Positions 1-6,071 are shown, counted from the stretch's first letter. The stretch: 10,560 bases of DNA from an uncultured Ruminococcus sp. (GCA_937880065.1 CALFMA010000091.1:1-10560); one strand, 5' to 3'. The notes: generated from the sequence alone by a model not told the origin. Translations and numbers: made by a program.

Positions 1-2591
1 GTGATAATCTTGGTTGCTACCTTTACCATGTTGATATCACATACCTTAGATACCAACGGCACGGTACGGGATGCTCTTGGGTTTGCTTCGATGACATACA
101 CCTTATCATCCTCGATTGCATACTGCATATTCATCAGACCGCGTACGTTCATCTCAACTGCGATCTTTCTGGTGTATTCCTTAATGGTATTGAGATTCTT
201 CTCAGAGATGTGCTTGGACGGCAGGATACAAGCCGAGTCACCGGAGTGGATACCTGCAAGCTCGATGTGCTCCATAACTGCCGGAACAAATGCGGTTGTA
301 CCGTCACTGATTGCATCTGCCTCTACTTCTGTTGCATGACGCAGGAAACGGTCAATCAGAATCGGTCTGTCCGGAGTTACACCAACAGCTGCCAGCATGT
401 AGCCCTTCATGCTCTCGGAATCATACACAACTTCCATGCCGCGACCGCCGAGTACGAAGGACGGACGCACCATAACCGGATAGCCAATCTTCTCAGCGAT
501 AGCAACTGCTTCTTCTACGGTCGTTGCCATGCCTGCTTCCGGCATCGGAATCTCGAGTTTTTCCATCATTGCACGGAACAGGTCTCTGTCCTCTGCCATG
601 TCGATTACTTCCGGCGGAGTACCAAGAATCTTAACGCCGTTCTTTTCTAAGTCTGCAGCCAGGTTGAGCGGTGTCTGTCCGCCGAACTGTGCAATAACGC
701 CTACAGGCTTTTCCTTGTCGTGGATAGCAAGAACATCTTCAAGTGTAAGAGGTTCGAAATAAAGCTTATCTGATGTATCATAGTCAGTTGATACTGTTTC
801 GGGGTTGCAGTTTACGATAATTGACTCAAAGCCAAGCTTTTTAAGAGCAAGTGCAGCGTGTACACAGCAGTAGTCGAATTCGATACCCTGACCGATTCTG
901 TTAGGACCGCCGCCGAGAATCATAATCTTTGGCTTATCTGTGCTGACAGGGCTCTTATCCTCTGTGAGGTGATATGTGGAGTAGTAGTAAGCTGCATTTT
1001 CTGTTGAACTTACGTGAACACCCTCCCAAGCTTCGCAGATACCGTAGCCAATACGTGTATTTCTGATTTCTTCCTCTGTAACTTCAAGGAGTGAGCTGAG
1101 GTAACGGTCGGAGAAACCGTCTAATTTAGCCTGTCTGAGAACATCTTCCTCGGGAACTGCACCTTTCATTGTGAGGAGCATTTCTTCTTCCTCAACAAGT
1201 TCAAGCATCTGCTCTAAGAAGTATCTCTTTATCTTTGTAAGCTCAAAGATTTCCTCAATATCAGCACCCTTGCGGAGAGCCTCATAAATGATGAACTGTC
1301 TTTCGCTTGTGGGATTTTTAAGAAGGTCAAGGAGTTCTTCCTTAGTCATGCTGTTGAAATTCTTTGCAAAACCAAGACCGTATCTGCCTGTTTCAAGGCT
1401 GCGGATAGCCTTCTGGAAAGCTTCCTTATATGTCTTACCGATACTCATAACCTCGCCTACAGCACGCATCTGTGTACCGAGTTTATCCTCTGCACCCTTG
1501 AATTTCTCAAATGCCCAGCGAGCGAACTTGATTACGATGTAATCGCCGTCGGGAACATACTTGTCAAGTGTGCCGTATTTGCCGCAGGGGATTTCGTCAA
1601 GAGTAAGACCGCAGGCAAGCATAGCTGAAACGAGAGCAATTGGGAAACCTGTTGCCTTTGAAGCGAGGGCAGAAGAACGTGAAGTTCTTGGGTTGATTTC
1701 GATAACTGCAATTCGTCCTGTTTCAGGATCACGGGCAAACTGACAGTTACATCCGCCGATAACTTCGATAGATTCAATGATTTTATATGACATTTCCTGG
1801 AGTTCTTTCTGAACATCTTCGGGAATTGTAAGCATGGGTGCGGAGCAGAATGAATCGCCTGTGTGAACGCCTACGGGGTCGATATTTTCGATAAAGCAGA
1901 CAGTAATCTTGTTGTTGTTGATATCACGAACAACTTCAAGTTCAAGTTCTTCCCAGCCGAAGATACATTCCTCAACGAGAACCTGACCAACGAGGGATGC
2001 CTGTAATCCTCTTTCGCAAACGACTTTAAGTTCGTCTACGTTATAAACCATACCGCCGCCAACGCCGCCCATGGTATAAGCGGGACGAAGAACAACAGGA
2101 TATTTGAGGTTATCGGCAATTTTAACAGCTTCCTCAACTGTGTAAGCAACTTCACTTCTTGGCATACCGATACCGAGTTTATTCATAGCGTTCTTGAATT
2201 CGATACGGTCCTCACCACGCTCGATAGCGTCAACCTGAACACCGATAACACGAACGCCGTACTTTTCAAGAACACCTGCTTCATCAAGCTCAGAGCAGAG
2301 GTTAAGACCTGACTGACCGCCGAGGTTTGGAAGAAGTGCGTCGGGACGTTCTTTTTCGATAATCTGAGTAAGTCTTTCAACGTTGAGAGGCTCGATATAA
2401 GTTGTATCGGCAACGTCGGGGTCTGTCATAATAGTTGCTGGGTTAGAGTTTACAAGAACGATTTCATAACCGAGGTTTCTGAGAGCCTTGCAAGCCTGAG
2501 TTCCCGAATAGTCGAACTCACAGGCCTGACCGATAATGATTGGGCCTGAACCGATAATCATGATTTTGTTAATATCCTGAATCTTTGGCAT
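1..2591 (-). CDS. carB: Carbamoyl-phosphate synthase large subunit (partial, C-terminus off the left edge)
   Basis: CarB makes carbamoyl phosphate from bicarbonate, two ATP and ammonia channelled from the CarA glutaminase, feeding pyrimidine and arginine synthesis in the cytoplasm. The minus-strand frame from ATG 2591 (MPKIQDINKI) stays open for 863 codons to the edge. The full-length family is about 1,060-1,075 residues, so the allosteric methylglyoxal-synthase-like domain is missing. Both ATP-grasp halves are visible: the first carries GSGPIIIGQACEFDYSG, RPAYTMGGVGGG and INPRTSRSSALASKATG; the second carries GGGPNRIGQGIEFDY, RPSFVLGGRG and EANPRASRT. An AGGAG site lies 8 bases upstream of the ATG. 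carA is not upstream, where it often is; it could be elsewhere or downstream. Codon usage changes abruptly near position 700 (see findings), although the reading frame and protein motifs stay intact across the change. The identification itself is not in doubt. Confidence 0.97.
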   Translation of the reverse strand, partial: MPKIQDINKIMIIGSGPIIIGQACEFDYSGTQACKALRNLGYEIVLVNSNPATIMTDPDVADTTYIEPLNVERLTQIIEKERPDALLPNLGGQSGLNLCSELDEAGVLEKYGVRVIGVQVDAIERGEDRIEFKNAMNKLGIGMPRSEVAYTVEEAVKIADNLKYPVVLRPAYTMGGVGGGMVYNVDELKVVCERGLQASLVGQVLVEECIFGWEELELEVVRDINNNKITVCFIENIDPVGVHTGDSFCSAPMLTIPEDVQKELQEMSYKIIESIEVIGGCNCQFARDPETGRIAVIEINPRTSRSSALASKATGFPIALVSAMLACGLTLDEIPCGKYGTLDKYVPDGDYIVIKFARWAFEKFKGAEDKLGTQMRAVGEVMSIGKTYKEAFQKAIRSLETGRYGLGFAKNFNSMTKEELLDLLKNPTSERQFIIYEALRKGADIEEIFELTKIKRYFLEQMLELVEEEEMLLTMKGAVPEEDVLRQAKLDGFSDRYLSSLLEVTEEEIRNTRIGYGICEAWEGVHVSSTENAAYYYSTYHLTEDKSPVSTDKPKIMILGGGPNRIGQGIEFDYCCVHAALALKKLGFESIIVNCNPETVSTDYDTSDKLYFEPLTLEDVLAIHDKEKPVGVIAQFGGQTPLNLAADLEKNGVKILGTPPEVIDMAEDRDLFRAMMEKLEIPMPEAGMATTVEEAVAIAEKIGYPVMVRPSFVLGGRGMEVVYDSESMKGYMLAAVGVTPDRPILIDRFLRHATEVEADAISDGTTAFVPAVMEHIELAGIHSGDSACILPSKHISEKNLNTIKEYTRKIAVEMNVRGLMNMQYAIEDDKVYVIEANPRASRTVPLVSKVCDINMVKVATKII

Positions 2592-2606
2592 TTTTTTCTC
2601 CTGACC

Positions 2607-2659
2607 CGTGCTGTAGCACGCTGTATTTTATCAACTTCGGCTGTTAAACCGCTGTTGAT
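2607..2659 (-). promoter_or_regulatory. Structured 5' leader of carB (two hairpins)
   Basis: Two hairpins lie in the roughly 105-base carB leader. The distal one pairs ATCAAC (2630-2635) with GTTGAT (2654-2659), with an inner CGG/CCG pairing. The proximal one is the perfect CGTGC/GCACG stem at 2607-2620, just upstream of the ribosome binding site. I looked for the conserved PyrR-binding loop and for a U-tract terminator and saw neither. A control function is therefore only possible. Confidence 0.4.
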
Positions 2660-2703
2660 TTCTTAGGGGCAAATGTGTATTAGCTCCTAATATTCTACCC
2701 TAT

Positions 2704-2732
2704 ATCATACCACAAAACGAAAAAAAATGCAA
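2704..2732 (-). promoter_or_regulatory. Probable carB promoter
   Basis: On the minus strand, TTGCAT (2727-2732) is followed by a 17-base spacer and TATGAT (2704-2709). A TGG immediately before the -10 makes it an extended -10 promoter. The -10 matches consensus at five of six positions; the -35 is weak. Transcription would start near 2697. This indicates that carB is transcribed separately from the rpsP operon, which is terminated upstream. Confidence 0.6.
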
Positions 2733-2823
2733 TAGGCAAAAGGGCATTTCAGCAATTTTTTATAAGGAATTGACTTTCTTTTGATAAAAATATGAATAGG
2801 TTGACAGCTTTATTAATTTATGA

Positions 2824-2865
2824 GCCTTTAGCCGTTAGCTGTAAGCTGTTAGCTAACAGCTAATA
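2824..2865. repeat. Heptanucleotide tandem repeat, six units, ending in a palindrome
   Basis: Six consecutive 7-base units are visible from 2824: GCCTTTA, GCCGTTA, GCTGTAA, GCTGTTA, GCTAACA, GCTAATA. The last units are arranged so that 2844-2861 is a perfect 18-base palindrome centred on TTAGCTAA. On the minus strand the block contains GCTAACGGCTAAAGGCT, which is identical to part of the repeat at 7666-7700. It lies about 90 bases upstream of the carB -35. Confidence 0.8.
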
Positions 2866-2877
2866 GTTCTTTAAAAT

Positions 2878-2910
2878 AATTACGCATTGCGAATTACGAA
2901 TTACGCATTA
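2878..2910. repeat. Second heptad repeat, AATTACG type
   Basis: Units AATTACG, CATTGCG, AATTACG, AATTACG and a partial CATTA follow each other with a 7-base period. The block sits between the rpsP-operon terminator and the GCTAACA-type repeat. The unit sequence is unrelated to that neighbouring block but has the same period. Together with 2733-2823, which is AT-rich and shows nothing else I can support, this fills the gene-free stretch. Confidence 0.7.
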
Positions 2911-2913
2911 AAC

Positions 2914-2945
2914 AAAAAATCCCTTTCCGCCGAAACGAAAAGGGA
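2914..2945 (-). terminator. Intrinsic terminator of the ylxM-ffh-rpsP-khpA operon
   Basis: On the minus strand, TCCCTTTTCG (2945-2936) pairs with CGGAAAGGGA (2929-2920), with one G-U pair and a 6-base loop, followed by TTTTTT. It begins six bases after the khpA stop codon. An A-run on the other side means it could also stop plus-strand transcripts. Confidence 0.88.
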
Positions 2946-2950
2946 AAAAA

Positions 2951-3184
2951 TTACTCAATAGTAACAGTAACCTTGAGATCTTTTTTAGCAGCGCCTGCTC
3001 TCATAATAGTACGGAGCGCCTTGGCAATTCTGCCCTGTTTGCCGATTACACGGCCCATATCATCGGGAGCAACTGAAAGGCGGAAGTTTATTGTACCCTC
3101 CTCATCAGGCTCGTCCTCTTTTATGATAATAGCGGTCTTATCTTCAACAAGACCTGCTGCAATTGCATAAAGTAAGTCTTTCAT
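2951..3184 (-). CDS. khpA: KH-domain RNA-binding protein KhpA (YlqC family)
   Basis: This 77-residue protein is a single KH domain. The hallmark GxxG loop is GKQG (residues 48-51), within a VAPDDMGRVIGKQGRIAKAL context, and the C-terminus ends in a beta strand (KVTVTIE). In Firmicutes, KhpA partners with KhpB/EloR, binds RNA, and affects cell elongation and division; this is family knowledge. The gene follows rpsP, its usual neighbour, and is preceded by AAGGAGGAC. It is the last gene of the operon, with the terminator right after its stop. In many Firmicutes rimM and trmD follow here; they do not in this window. Length and position are normal for the family. Confidence 0.94.
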   Translation of the reverse strand: MKDLLYAIAAGLVEDKTAIIIKEDEPDEEGTINFRLSVAPDDMGRVIGKQGRIAKALRTIMRAGAAKKDLKVTVTIE

Positions 3185-3208
3185 AAAGTCCTCCTTGCTT
3201 CGGGAACA

Positions 3209-3235
3209 GGAGCATTGGACAAATGTCCACGCTCC
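3209..3235 (-). other. Hairpin in the rpsP-khpA gap
   Basis: On the minus strand, GGAGC-G-TGGACA pairs with TGTCCA-AT-GCTCC around a 2-base TT junction, so at least the closing TGGACA arm would open slightly. No U-tract follows, so it is not a terminator. It may affect RNA stability or processing between rpsP and khpA. Confidence 0.5.
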
Positions 3236-3250
3236 TCCTCAGCTTTTTAA

Positions 3251-3493
3251 TTAAAGGATACCTTCGTTCTTGAGAAGTACCTTTACTGTGTCTGTGGGCT
3301 GTGCACCCTTTGCAATCCAGCTCTTAGCCTTCTCTCCGTCGATCTTTACAACAGAGGGCTCCTTTGTAGGATCGTAGTAACCGATTTCCTCAACAAATCT
3401 ACCATCTCTGGGGTATCTGGAGTCTGCAACAACAACACGATAGAAAGGAGCCTTCTTAGCACCCATTCTTCTCAGTCTGATTTTTACTGCCAT
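3251..3493 (-). CDS. rpsP: 30S ribosomal protein S16
   Basis: S16 is a small-subunit assembly protein that binds 16S rRNA. The 80-residue product starts [19 protein letters not shown] and continues with [22 protein letters not shown], a close match to the family signature in both sequence and length. A strong GGAGGTGA site lies 7 bases before the ATG. It sits between the small membrane protein gene and khpA in the SRP operon. This is the standard Firmicutes ffh-rpsP-khpA order, with one extra gene inserted after ffh. The identification is secure. Confidence 0.98.
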   Translation of the reverse strand: MAVKIRLRRMGAKKAPFYRVVVADSRYPRDGRFVEEIGYYDPTKEPSVVKIDGEKAKSWIAKGAQPTDTVKVLLKNEGIL

Positions 3494-3527
3494 TTTCTAT
3501 TCACCTCCGTATTTGTATTTTTGTATA

Positions 3528-3547
3528 TTCAAGGGTTTCCCCGTGAA
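3528..3547 (-). other. Hairpin with GAAA loop upstream of rpsP
   Basis: On the minus strand, TTCACGGG and CCCTTGAA pair around a GAAA tetraloop, with one C/T mismatch. The following bases are AT-rich but not a U-tract, so I do not call it a terminator. It lies two bases after the stop codon of the small membrane protein gene and 35 bases before rpsP. Confidence 0.45.
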
Positions 3548-3548
3548 A

Positions 3549-3809
3549 TCATGTATTTGTATCACCCATAGCATCAGCAGCAGTTGACAATATAATAAAT
3601 GCGATTGCCGCAACCATGATAATAACTTTTACATTTTTACCGCTTTCCTTGTCTTTGCTATCCCATATTTTTACAGCCAGCATCAGTGCAAGTCCCACAA
3701 CTAAGAAGATAAATCCCCACAAAGTGAGAGGATGTCTGCTTCCTCTGTAGCGGTGACGGTGACGGATACGCATAAGCATATCGCCTGTTTCGATTAAATC
3801 AAATCCCAT
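3549..3809 (-). CDS. Small two-helix membrane protein, unknown function
   Basis: I do not recognise this gene. The chosen start (MGFDLIETGD) gives 86 residues; an in-frame ATG at 3830 would add seven (MIFKGNK). The internal start is preferred because AAGGGG lies 6 bases before it, whereas the upstream ATG is 12 bases from its nearest GGGG. After a short acidic N-terminus comes a basic His/Arg-rich stretch (MRIRHRHRYRGSRH). Two hydrophobic segments follow, LTLWGFIFLVVGLALMLAV and VKVIIMVAAIAFIILSTAA, separated by a charged loop (KIWDSKDKESGKN). That pattern suggests a small inner-membrane hairpin protein. It lies between ffh and rpsP on the same strand, with gaps of 53 and 55 bases, so co-transcription with SRP and S16 is likely. 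A role in membrane insertion or translation would be guesswork from position alone. Confidence 0.75.
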   Translation of the reverse strand: MGFDLIETGDMLMRIRHRHRYRGSRHPLTLWGFIFLVVGLALMLAVKIWDSKDKESGKNVKVIIMVAAIAFIILSTAADAMGDTNT

Positions 3810-3835
3810 TTTATTCCCCTTAAATATCATTTTTT

Positions 3836-3853
3836 AACCGTACCCCTACGGTT
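3836..3853 (-). other. Perfect hairpin between ffh and the small membrane protein gene
   Basis: AACCGTA (minus strand 3853-3847) pairs perfectly with TACGGTT (3842-3836) around a GGGG loop. It ends next to the upstream candidate ATG (3830), so it could mask that start and favour the one at 3809. No U-tract follows it on the minus strand. Confidence 0.5.
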
Positions 3854-3862
3854 TATCGGCAA

Positions 3863-5245
3863 TCAGAAAGGAAGATTTCCTCCGCCCTTGCCTGTCATTT
3901 TGTCAAAATTCATACCTGCGATTTGCTTTCTTGCCTTACGCAGATTCATTTTGCCGCCTTTTCCTGTGAATTTCTTCATCATCTTCTGCATCTGGTCAAA
4001 CTGTTTCAGAAGTCTGTTGATTTCCTCGACTTTAGTGCCTGAACCTGCGGCAATACGTCTTTTTCTTGACGGATTAATGATTGAAGGCTTTTCACGCTCA
4101 GCCTTTGTCATAGAAGTGATAATCGCCTCTATACGCACAAGACCGCTTTCGTCAATGTCTGCATCTTTCAGCTTATCGCCAACACCGGGAAGCATACCGA
4201 TAATAGACTTCATACTGCCCATTTTTCTTATCTGCTTCATCTGGTCAAGGAGGTCGTTCATATCGAACTTATTTTCCTTGAACTTCTTGGTGAGATGCTC
4301 GGCCTCTTTCTGTGTCATTACGTTTTCAGCCTTTTCGATAAGGGTGAGAACATCGCCCATACCGAGAATACGTGAAGCCATACGCTCAGGGTGGAACTGC
4401 TCGAAATCGTCAAGCTTTTCGCCCATACCCACAAACTTGATAGGCTTACCCGTAACTGACAGTACGGAGAGAGCCGCACCGCCTCTTGTATCTGAGTCAA
4501 GCTTTGACATAAGCACGCCTGTGATACCAACAGCTTCATCAAAAGCCTTGGCAACATTTACAGCGTCCTGACCTGTCATAGCATCGACAACAAGCATAAT
4601 TTCGTGAGGAGCTGTAAGCTCCTTGATATTTTTCAGCTCATCCATAAGAGCCTCATCAACGTGCAGACGGCCTGCGGTGTCGATGATAAGTATATCGTGG
4701 CCGTAATCCTTAGCGTGGGCAAGAGCCTTCTGTGCAATGATTACGGGGTCTGTCTGTCCCATTTCAAAGACTTTTACATCAGCCTTTGCACCGACTACCT
4801 GCAACTGATTTATAGCGGCAGGACGGTAAATATCACAGGCTGCAAGAAGCGGACGATGTCCCTCTTTTTTAAGCATTTTAGCAAGCTTTGCAGCGTGGGT
4901 AGTTTTACCCGAACCCTGAAGTCCGCACATCATAATAACCGTAGGCGGTTTATTTGCAAAATTTATGCGGGAATTCCGCTCACCCATAAGGGAGCAGAGT
5001 TCCTCGTTAACAATCTTTATAACCTGCTGTGCAGGGGTAAGGCTTGTGAGAACTTCTTCTCCAACGGCTCTTTCGGAAACCTTTGCAACGAAATCCTTAA
5101 CAACCTTATAGCTTACATCGGCTTCAAGGAGAGCAAGCTTTACTTCACGCATAGCCTCCTTGACATCTTTCTCCGTGAGCTTTCCTCTGGATTTCAGTTT
5201 TTTAAAGACGTTATTCAGTTTTTCGGAAAGTCCCTCGAATGCCAT
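3863..5245 (-). CDS. ffh: Signal recognition particle GTPase Ffh (SRP54)
   Basis: Ffh binds 4.5S/6S SRP RNA and nascent signal sequences, and delivers ribosomes to FtsY at the membrane. The 460-residue protein shows the N domain (about 1-90), the G domain with P-loop GLQGSGKTT (108-116), the RPAA motif (141-144), DTAGR (189-193), TGQDA (224-228), SKLD (247-250; usually TKLD) and GMGEKLDD (273-280). The methionine-rich M domain runs from about 300. Its RNA-binding segment RKRRIAAGSG (394-403) is followed by LLKQFDQMQKMMKK. The tail is GKGGGNLPF. Length and motifs are normal. The AGGAGG ribosome binding site overlaps the ylxM stop codon (TAGGAGG) and the genes are 10 bases apart, so translational coupling is likely. 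ftsY is not in the window. Confidence 0.98.
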   Translation of the reverse strand: MAFEGLSEKLNNVFKKLKSRGKLTEKDVKEAMREVKLALLEADVSYKVVKDFVAKVSERAVGEEVLTSLTPAQQVIKIVNEELCSLMGERNSRINFANKPPTVIMMCGLQGSGKTTHAAKLAKMLKKEGHRPLLAACDIYRPAAINQLQVVGAKADVKVFEMGQTDPVIIAQKALAHAKDYGHDILIIDTAGRLHVDEALMDELKNIKELTAPHEIMLVVDAMTGQDAVNVAKAFDEAVGITGVLMSKLDSDTRGGAALSVLSVTGKPIKFVGMGEKLDDFEQFHPERMASRILGMGDVLTLIEKAENVMTQKEAEHLTKKFKENKFDMNDLLDQMKQIRKMGSMKSIIGMLPGVGDKLKDADIDESGLVRIEAIITSMTKAEREKPSIINPSRKRRIAAGSGTKVEEINRLLKQFDQMQKMMKKFTGKGGKMNLRKARKQIAGMNFDKMTGKGGGNLPF

Positions 5246-5255
5246 AAGCTGCCTC

Positions 5256-5594
5256 CTATATTAAAAGCTCCAGTCCTTTTTCGACTTCGGCTGTAATTGT
5301 ATTTCTGATATTTTCATCTTCAACAAGCTTTGCGGCGTTGCTTATACTGTTGAAGCAATCCTGCATTTTGCCGAGTCTTTCGGCAAATCCCAGCTTTTCC
5401 TCGTAGTTGAGGAGGATTTCCTCTCCACGCTTGATAAAACTGCGTACCGCCTGCCTTGTGATACCCATAGGGTTGCCTATTTCCGAGAGGGATAAGTCCT
5501 CGCAGTAATAAAGTTCCATAACGTCACGCTGTTTTTCGGTAAGAAGTTCCCCATAGAAATCGAGGAGCATAACAAATTTCAGCTCTTTAGCCAT
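5256..5594 (-). CDS. ylxM: YlxM-family putative DNA-binding protein (UPF0122)
   Basis: This 112-residue protein has a sigma-70 region-4-like helix-turn-helix (about residues 34-57, SLSEIGNPMGITRQAVRSF). Before it comes LTEKQRDVMELYYCEDL, which is typical of YlxM. A helical C-terminal half follows, with a likely coiled coil. YlxM is almost always the gene before ffh in Firmicutes. In streptococci it has been reported to modulate SRP assembly and GTPase activity; here that is only family knowledge. It is the first gene of the operon, with AAAGGCGG upstream and a consensus promoter beginning about 40 bases before the start codon. Length is normal (105-125). Family assignment is strong; function is less certain. 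Confidence 0.93.
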   Translation of the reverse strand: MAKELKFVMLLDFYGELLTEKQRDVMELYYCEDLSLSEIGNPMGITRQAVRSFIKRGEEILLNYEEKLGFAERLGKMQDCFNSISNAAKLVEDENIRNTITAEVEKGLELLI

Positions 5595-5636
5595 AAAACA
5601 GCCGCCTTTCGGGTGTAATGAAAAATCACTTTACAC

Positions 5637-5665
5637 ATTATACACCATTTCAGCCCGTTTGTCAA
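5637..5665 (-). promoter_or_regulatory. Consensus sigma-A promoter of the ylxM-ffh operon
   Basis: On the minus strand, TTGACA (5665-5660) and TATAAT (5642-5637) are both perfect hexamers separated by exactly 17 bases. Transcription would start near 5630, giving a leader of about 36 bases. It is the strongest-looking promoter in the window, as expected for an operon encoding Ffh and S16. The MITE-like element ends 35 bases upstream of the -35. Confidence 0.92.
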
Positions 5666-5700
5666 GGGGAAAATGATATATTTAAAAGAAATAATTTTAT

Positions 5701-5863
5701 TAAGGCATCTCTAAAAACCCGTTTGGTTAAAGAAAAAGCAGATAGGTATGACAGCTACAAGGAAACCTCCCGAAGGCGTGCTTTCGCACTCCGAGGGAGG
5801 TTGACGAAATAGATGTCGTGCATAGCTGTTTTTTCTCAAAAGGGGTTTTTAGAGATGCCCTTA
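5701..5863. mobile_element. MITE-like palindromic element, about 163 bp, no transposase
   Basis: The ends are inverted repeats: left TAAGGCATCTCTAAAAACCC (5701-5720), and on the right its complement with one extra G (5842-5863). Inverted similarity continues inwards. GAAAAAGCAGATAGG (from 5732) aligns with GAAAAAACAGCTATG read from the opposite strand (ending near 5836), and this continues for about 28 bases at roughly two-thirds identity. The centre is a strong hairpin: AACCTCCC (5764-5771) with GGGAGGTT (5795-5802), topped by GTGC/GCAC around TTTC. The whole element could fold into one long hairpin. A TA lies at each outer edge, compatible with a 2-bp target duplication, but the TIR boundary is ambiguous. 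No coding capacity for a transposase is present. Which IS family would mobilise it cannot be told by eye. Confidence 0.75.
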
Positions 5864-5944
5864 GATAACAAGGCAAGGTTAGTAAATAAAAAAAGGAGTG
5901 ATTTGCCCGATGATATAACTGCTGGGTTGCCAGAAAGTGTATAA
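5855..5944 (+). pseudogene. Short reading-frame remnant next to the MITE-like element
   Basis: A 29-codon frame opens at an ATG inside the right terminal repeat of the MITE-like element and ends at TAA 5942-5944. The part outside the element reads NKKRSDLPDDITAGLPESV. It looks like an ordinary protein C-terminus rather than random sequence, but I do not recognise it. No ribosome binding site precedes the ATG. It may be the tail of a gene whose front was lost when the element inserted. A chance frame is also possible. Confidence 0.3.
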
Positions 5945-5945
5945 T
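5940..5945 (+). promoter_or_regulatory. Candidate -10 box for the acetyltransferase leader
   Basis: A perfect TATAAT would place the transcription start near 5952, exactly where the 5' arm of the first leader stem begins. I see no acceptable -35 at 16-18 bases, and the TG lies one base too close for a canonical extended -10. Support rests on the match in position with the folded leader. Confidence 0.4.
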
Positions 5946-5951
5946 CGGAAC

Positions 5952-6071
5952 GAGTGGAAAATCAAAGTTAATACGCAAATGGCTGTTGAATAGCAGCTTT
6001 ATTTGTGTTGCAATAATGATTTTCGCTCTGCATATTCAACGTTTTACCGCAGAGAAATCTGCGGTTTTTTT
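5952..6071 (+). promoter_or_regulatory. Attenuator-like leader with terminator, upstream of the acetyltransferase
   Basis: Three nested stems can be drawn: 5952-5964 with 6017-6028 (12 pairs, one bulged G, one G-U), 5973-5980 with 6001-6008 (8 pairs, one G-U), and 5982-5987 with 5992-5997 (6 pairs, GAAT loop). Two alternatives compete with them. GTTGAATA (5985-5992) is perfectly complementary to TATTCAAC (6033-6040). CTCTGC (6026-6031) is complementary to GCAGAG (6049-6054), which would break the terminator ACCGCAGA/TCTGCGGT (6046-6065). A run of seven T follows (6065-6071). The first stem sequesters part of CTCTGC, so its formation should allow termination and its opening should allow readthrough. 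A four-codon frame (ATG 5979, TAG 5991) sits in the apical stem but lacks a good ribosome binding site. The fold is seen in the sequence; regulation is inferred. Confidence 0.6.
6046..6071 (+). terminator. Intrinsic terminator upstream of the acetyltransferase gene
   Basis: A perfect 8-bp stem, ACCGCAGA with TCTGCGGT around a GAAA loop, is followed by seven T. It lies 57 bases before the acetyltransferase start and has no intact plus-strand gene in front of it, which favours an attenuation role. It could instead be the leftover terminator of the remnant at 5855-5944. Confidence 0.88.

Noticed and set aside
1..339. Plus-strand frame at the left edge over carB
   Set aside because: The minus strand carries intact CarB ATP-grasp motifs throughout this stretch, so the plus-strand frame is a shadow.
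2755..2825. TTGACT and TTGACA-like hexamers as plus-strand promoters
   Set aside because: No -10 lies at a suitable spacing and no plus-strand gene follows; in AT-rich sequence such hexamers are expected by chance.
3888..4571. Long open frame on the plus strand opposite ffh (227 codons)
   Set aside because: It is antisense to a certain gene. The composition is what the reverse of Ffh codons gives, there are no family motifs, and it is not preceded by a convincing ribosome binding site.
4604..5296. Second plus-strand frame opposite ffh (230 codons)
   Set aside because: Same reason: a shadow of the conserved Ffh coding strand, rich in Cys, His and Phe, with no recognisable domain.
5618..5978. 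Short frames across the MITE-like element on both strands
   Set aside because: They arise from the palindromic repeat itself, lack ribosome binding sites, and cross the element's boundaries.
5979..5993. Four-codon leader peptide (Met-Ala-Val-Glu) in the attenuator
   Set aside because: The position in the apical stem is suggestive, but no ribosome binding site lies at the right distance, so it is noted only within the leader entry.
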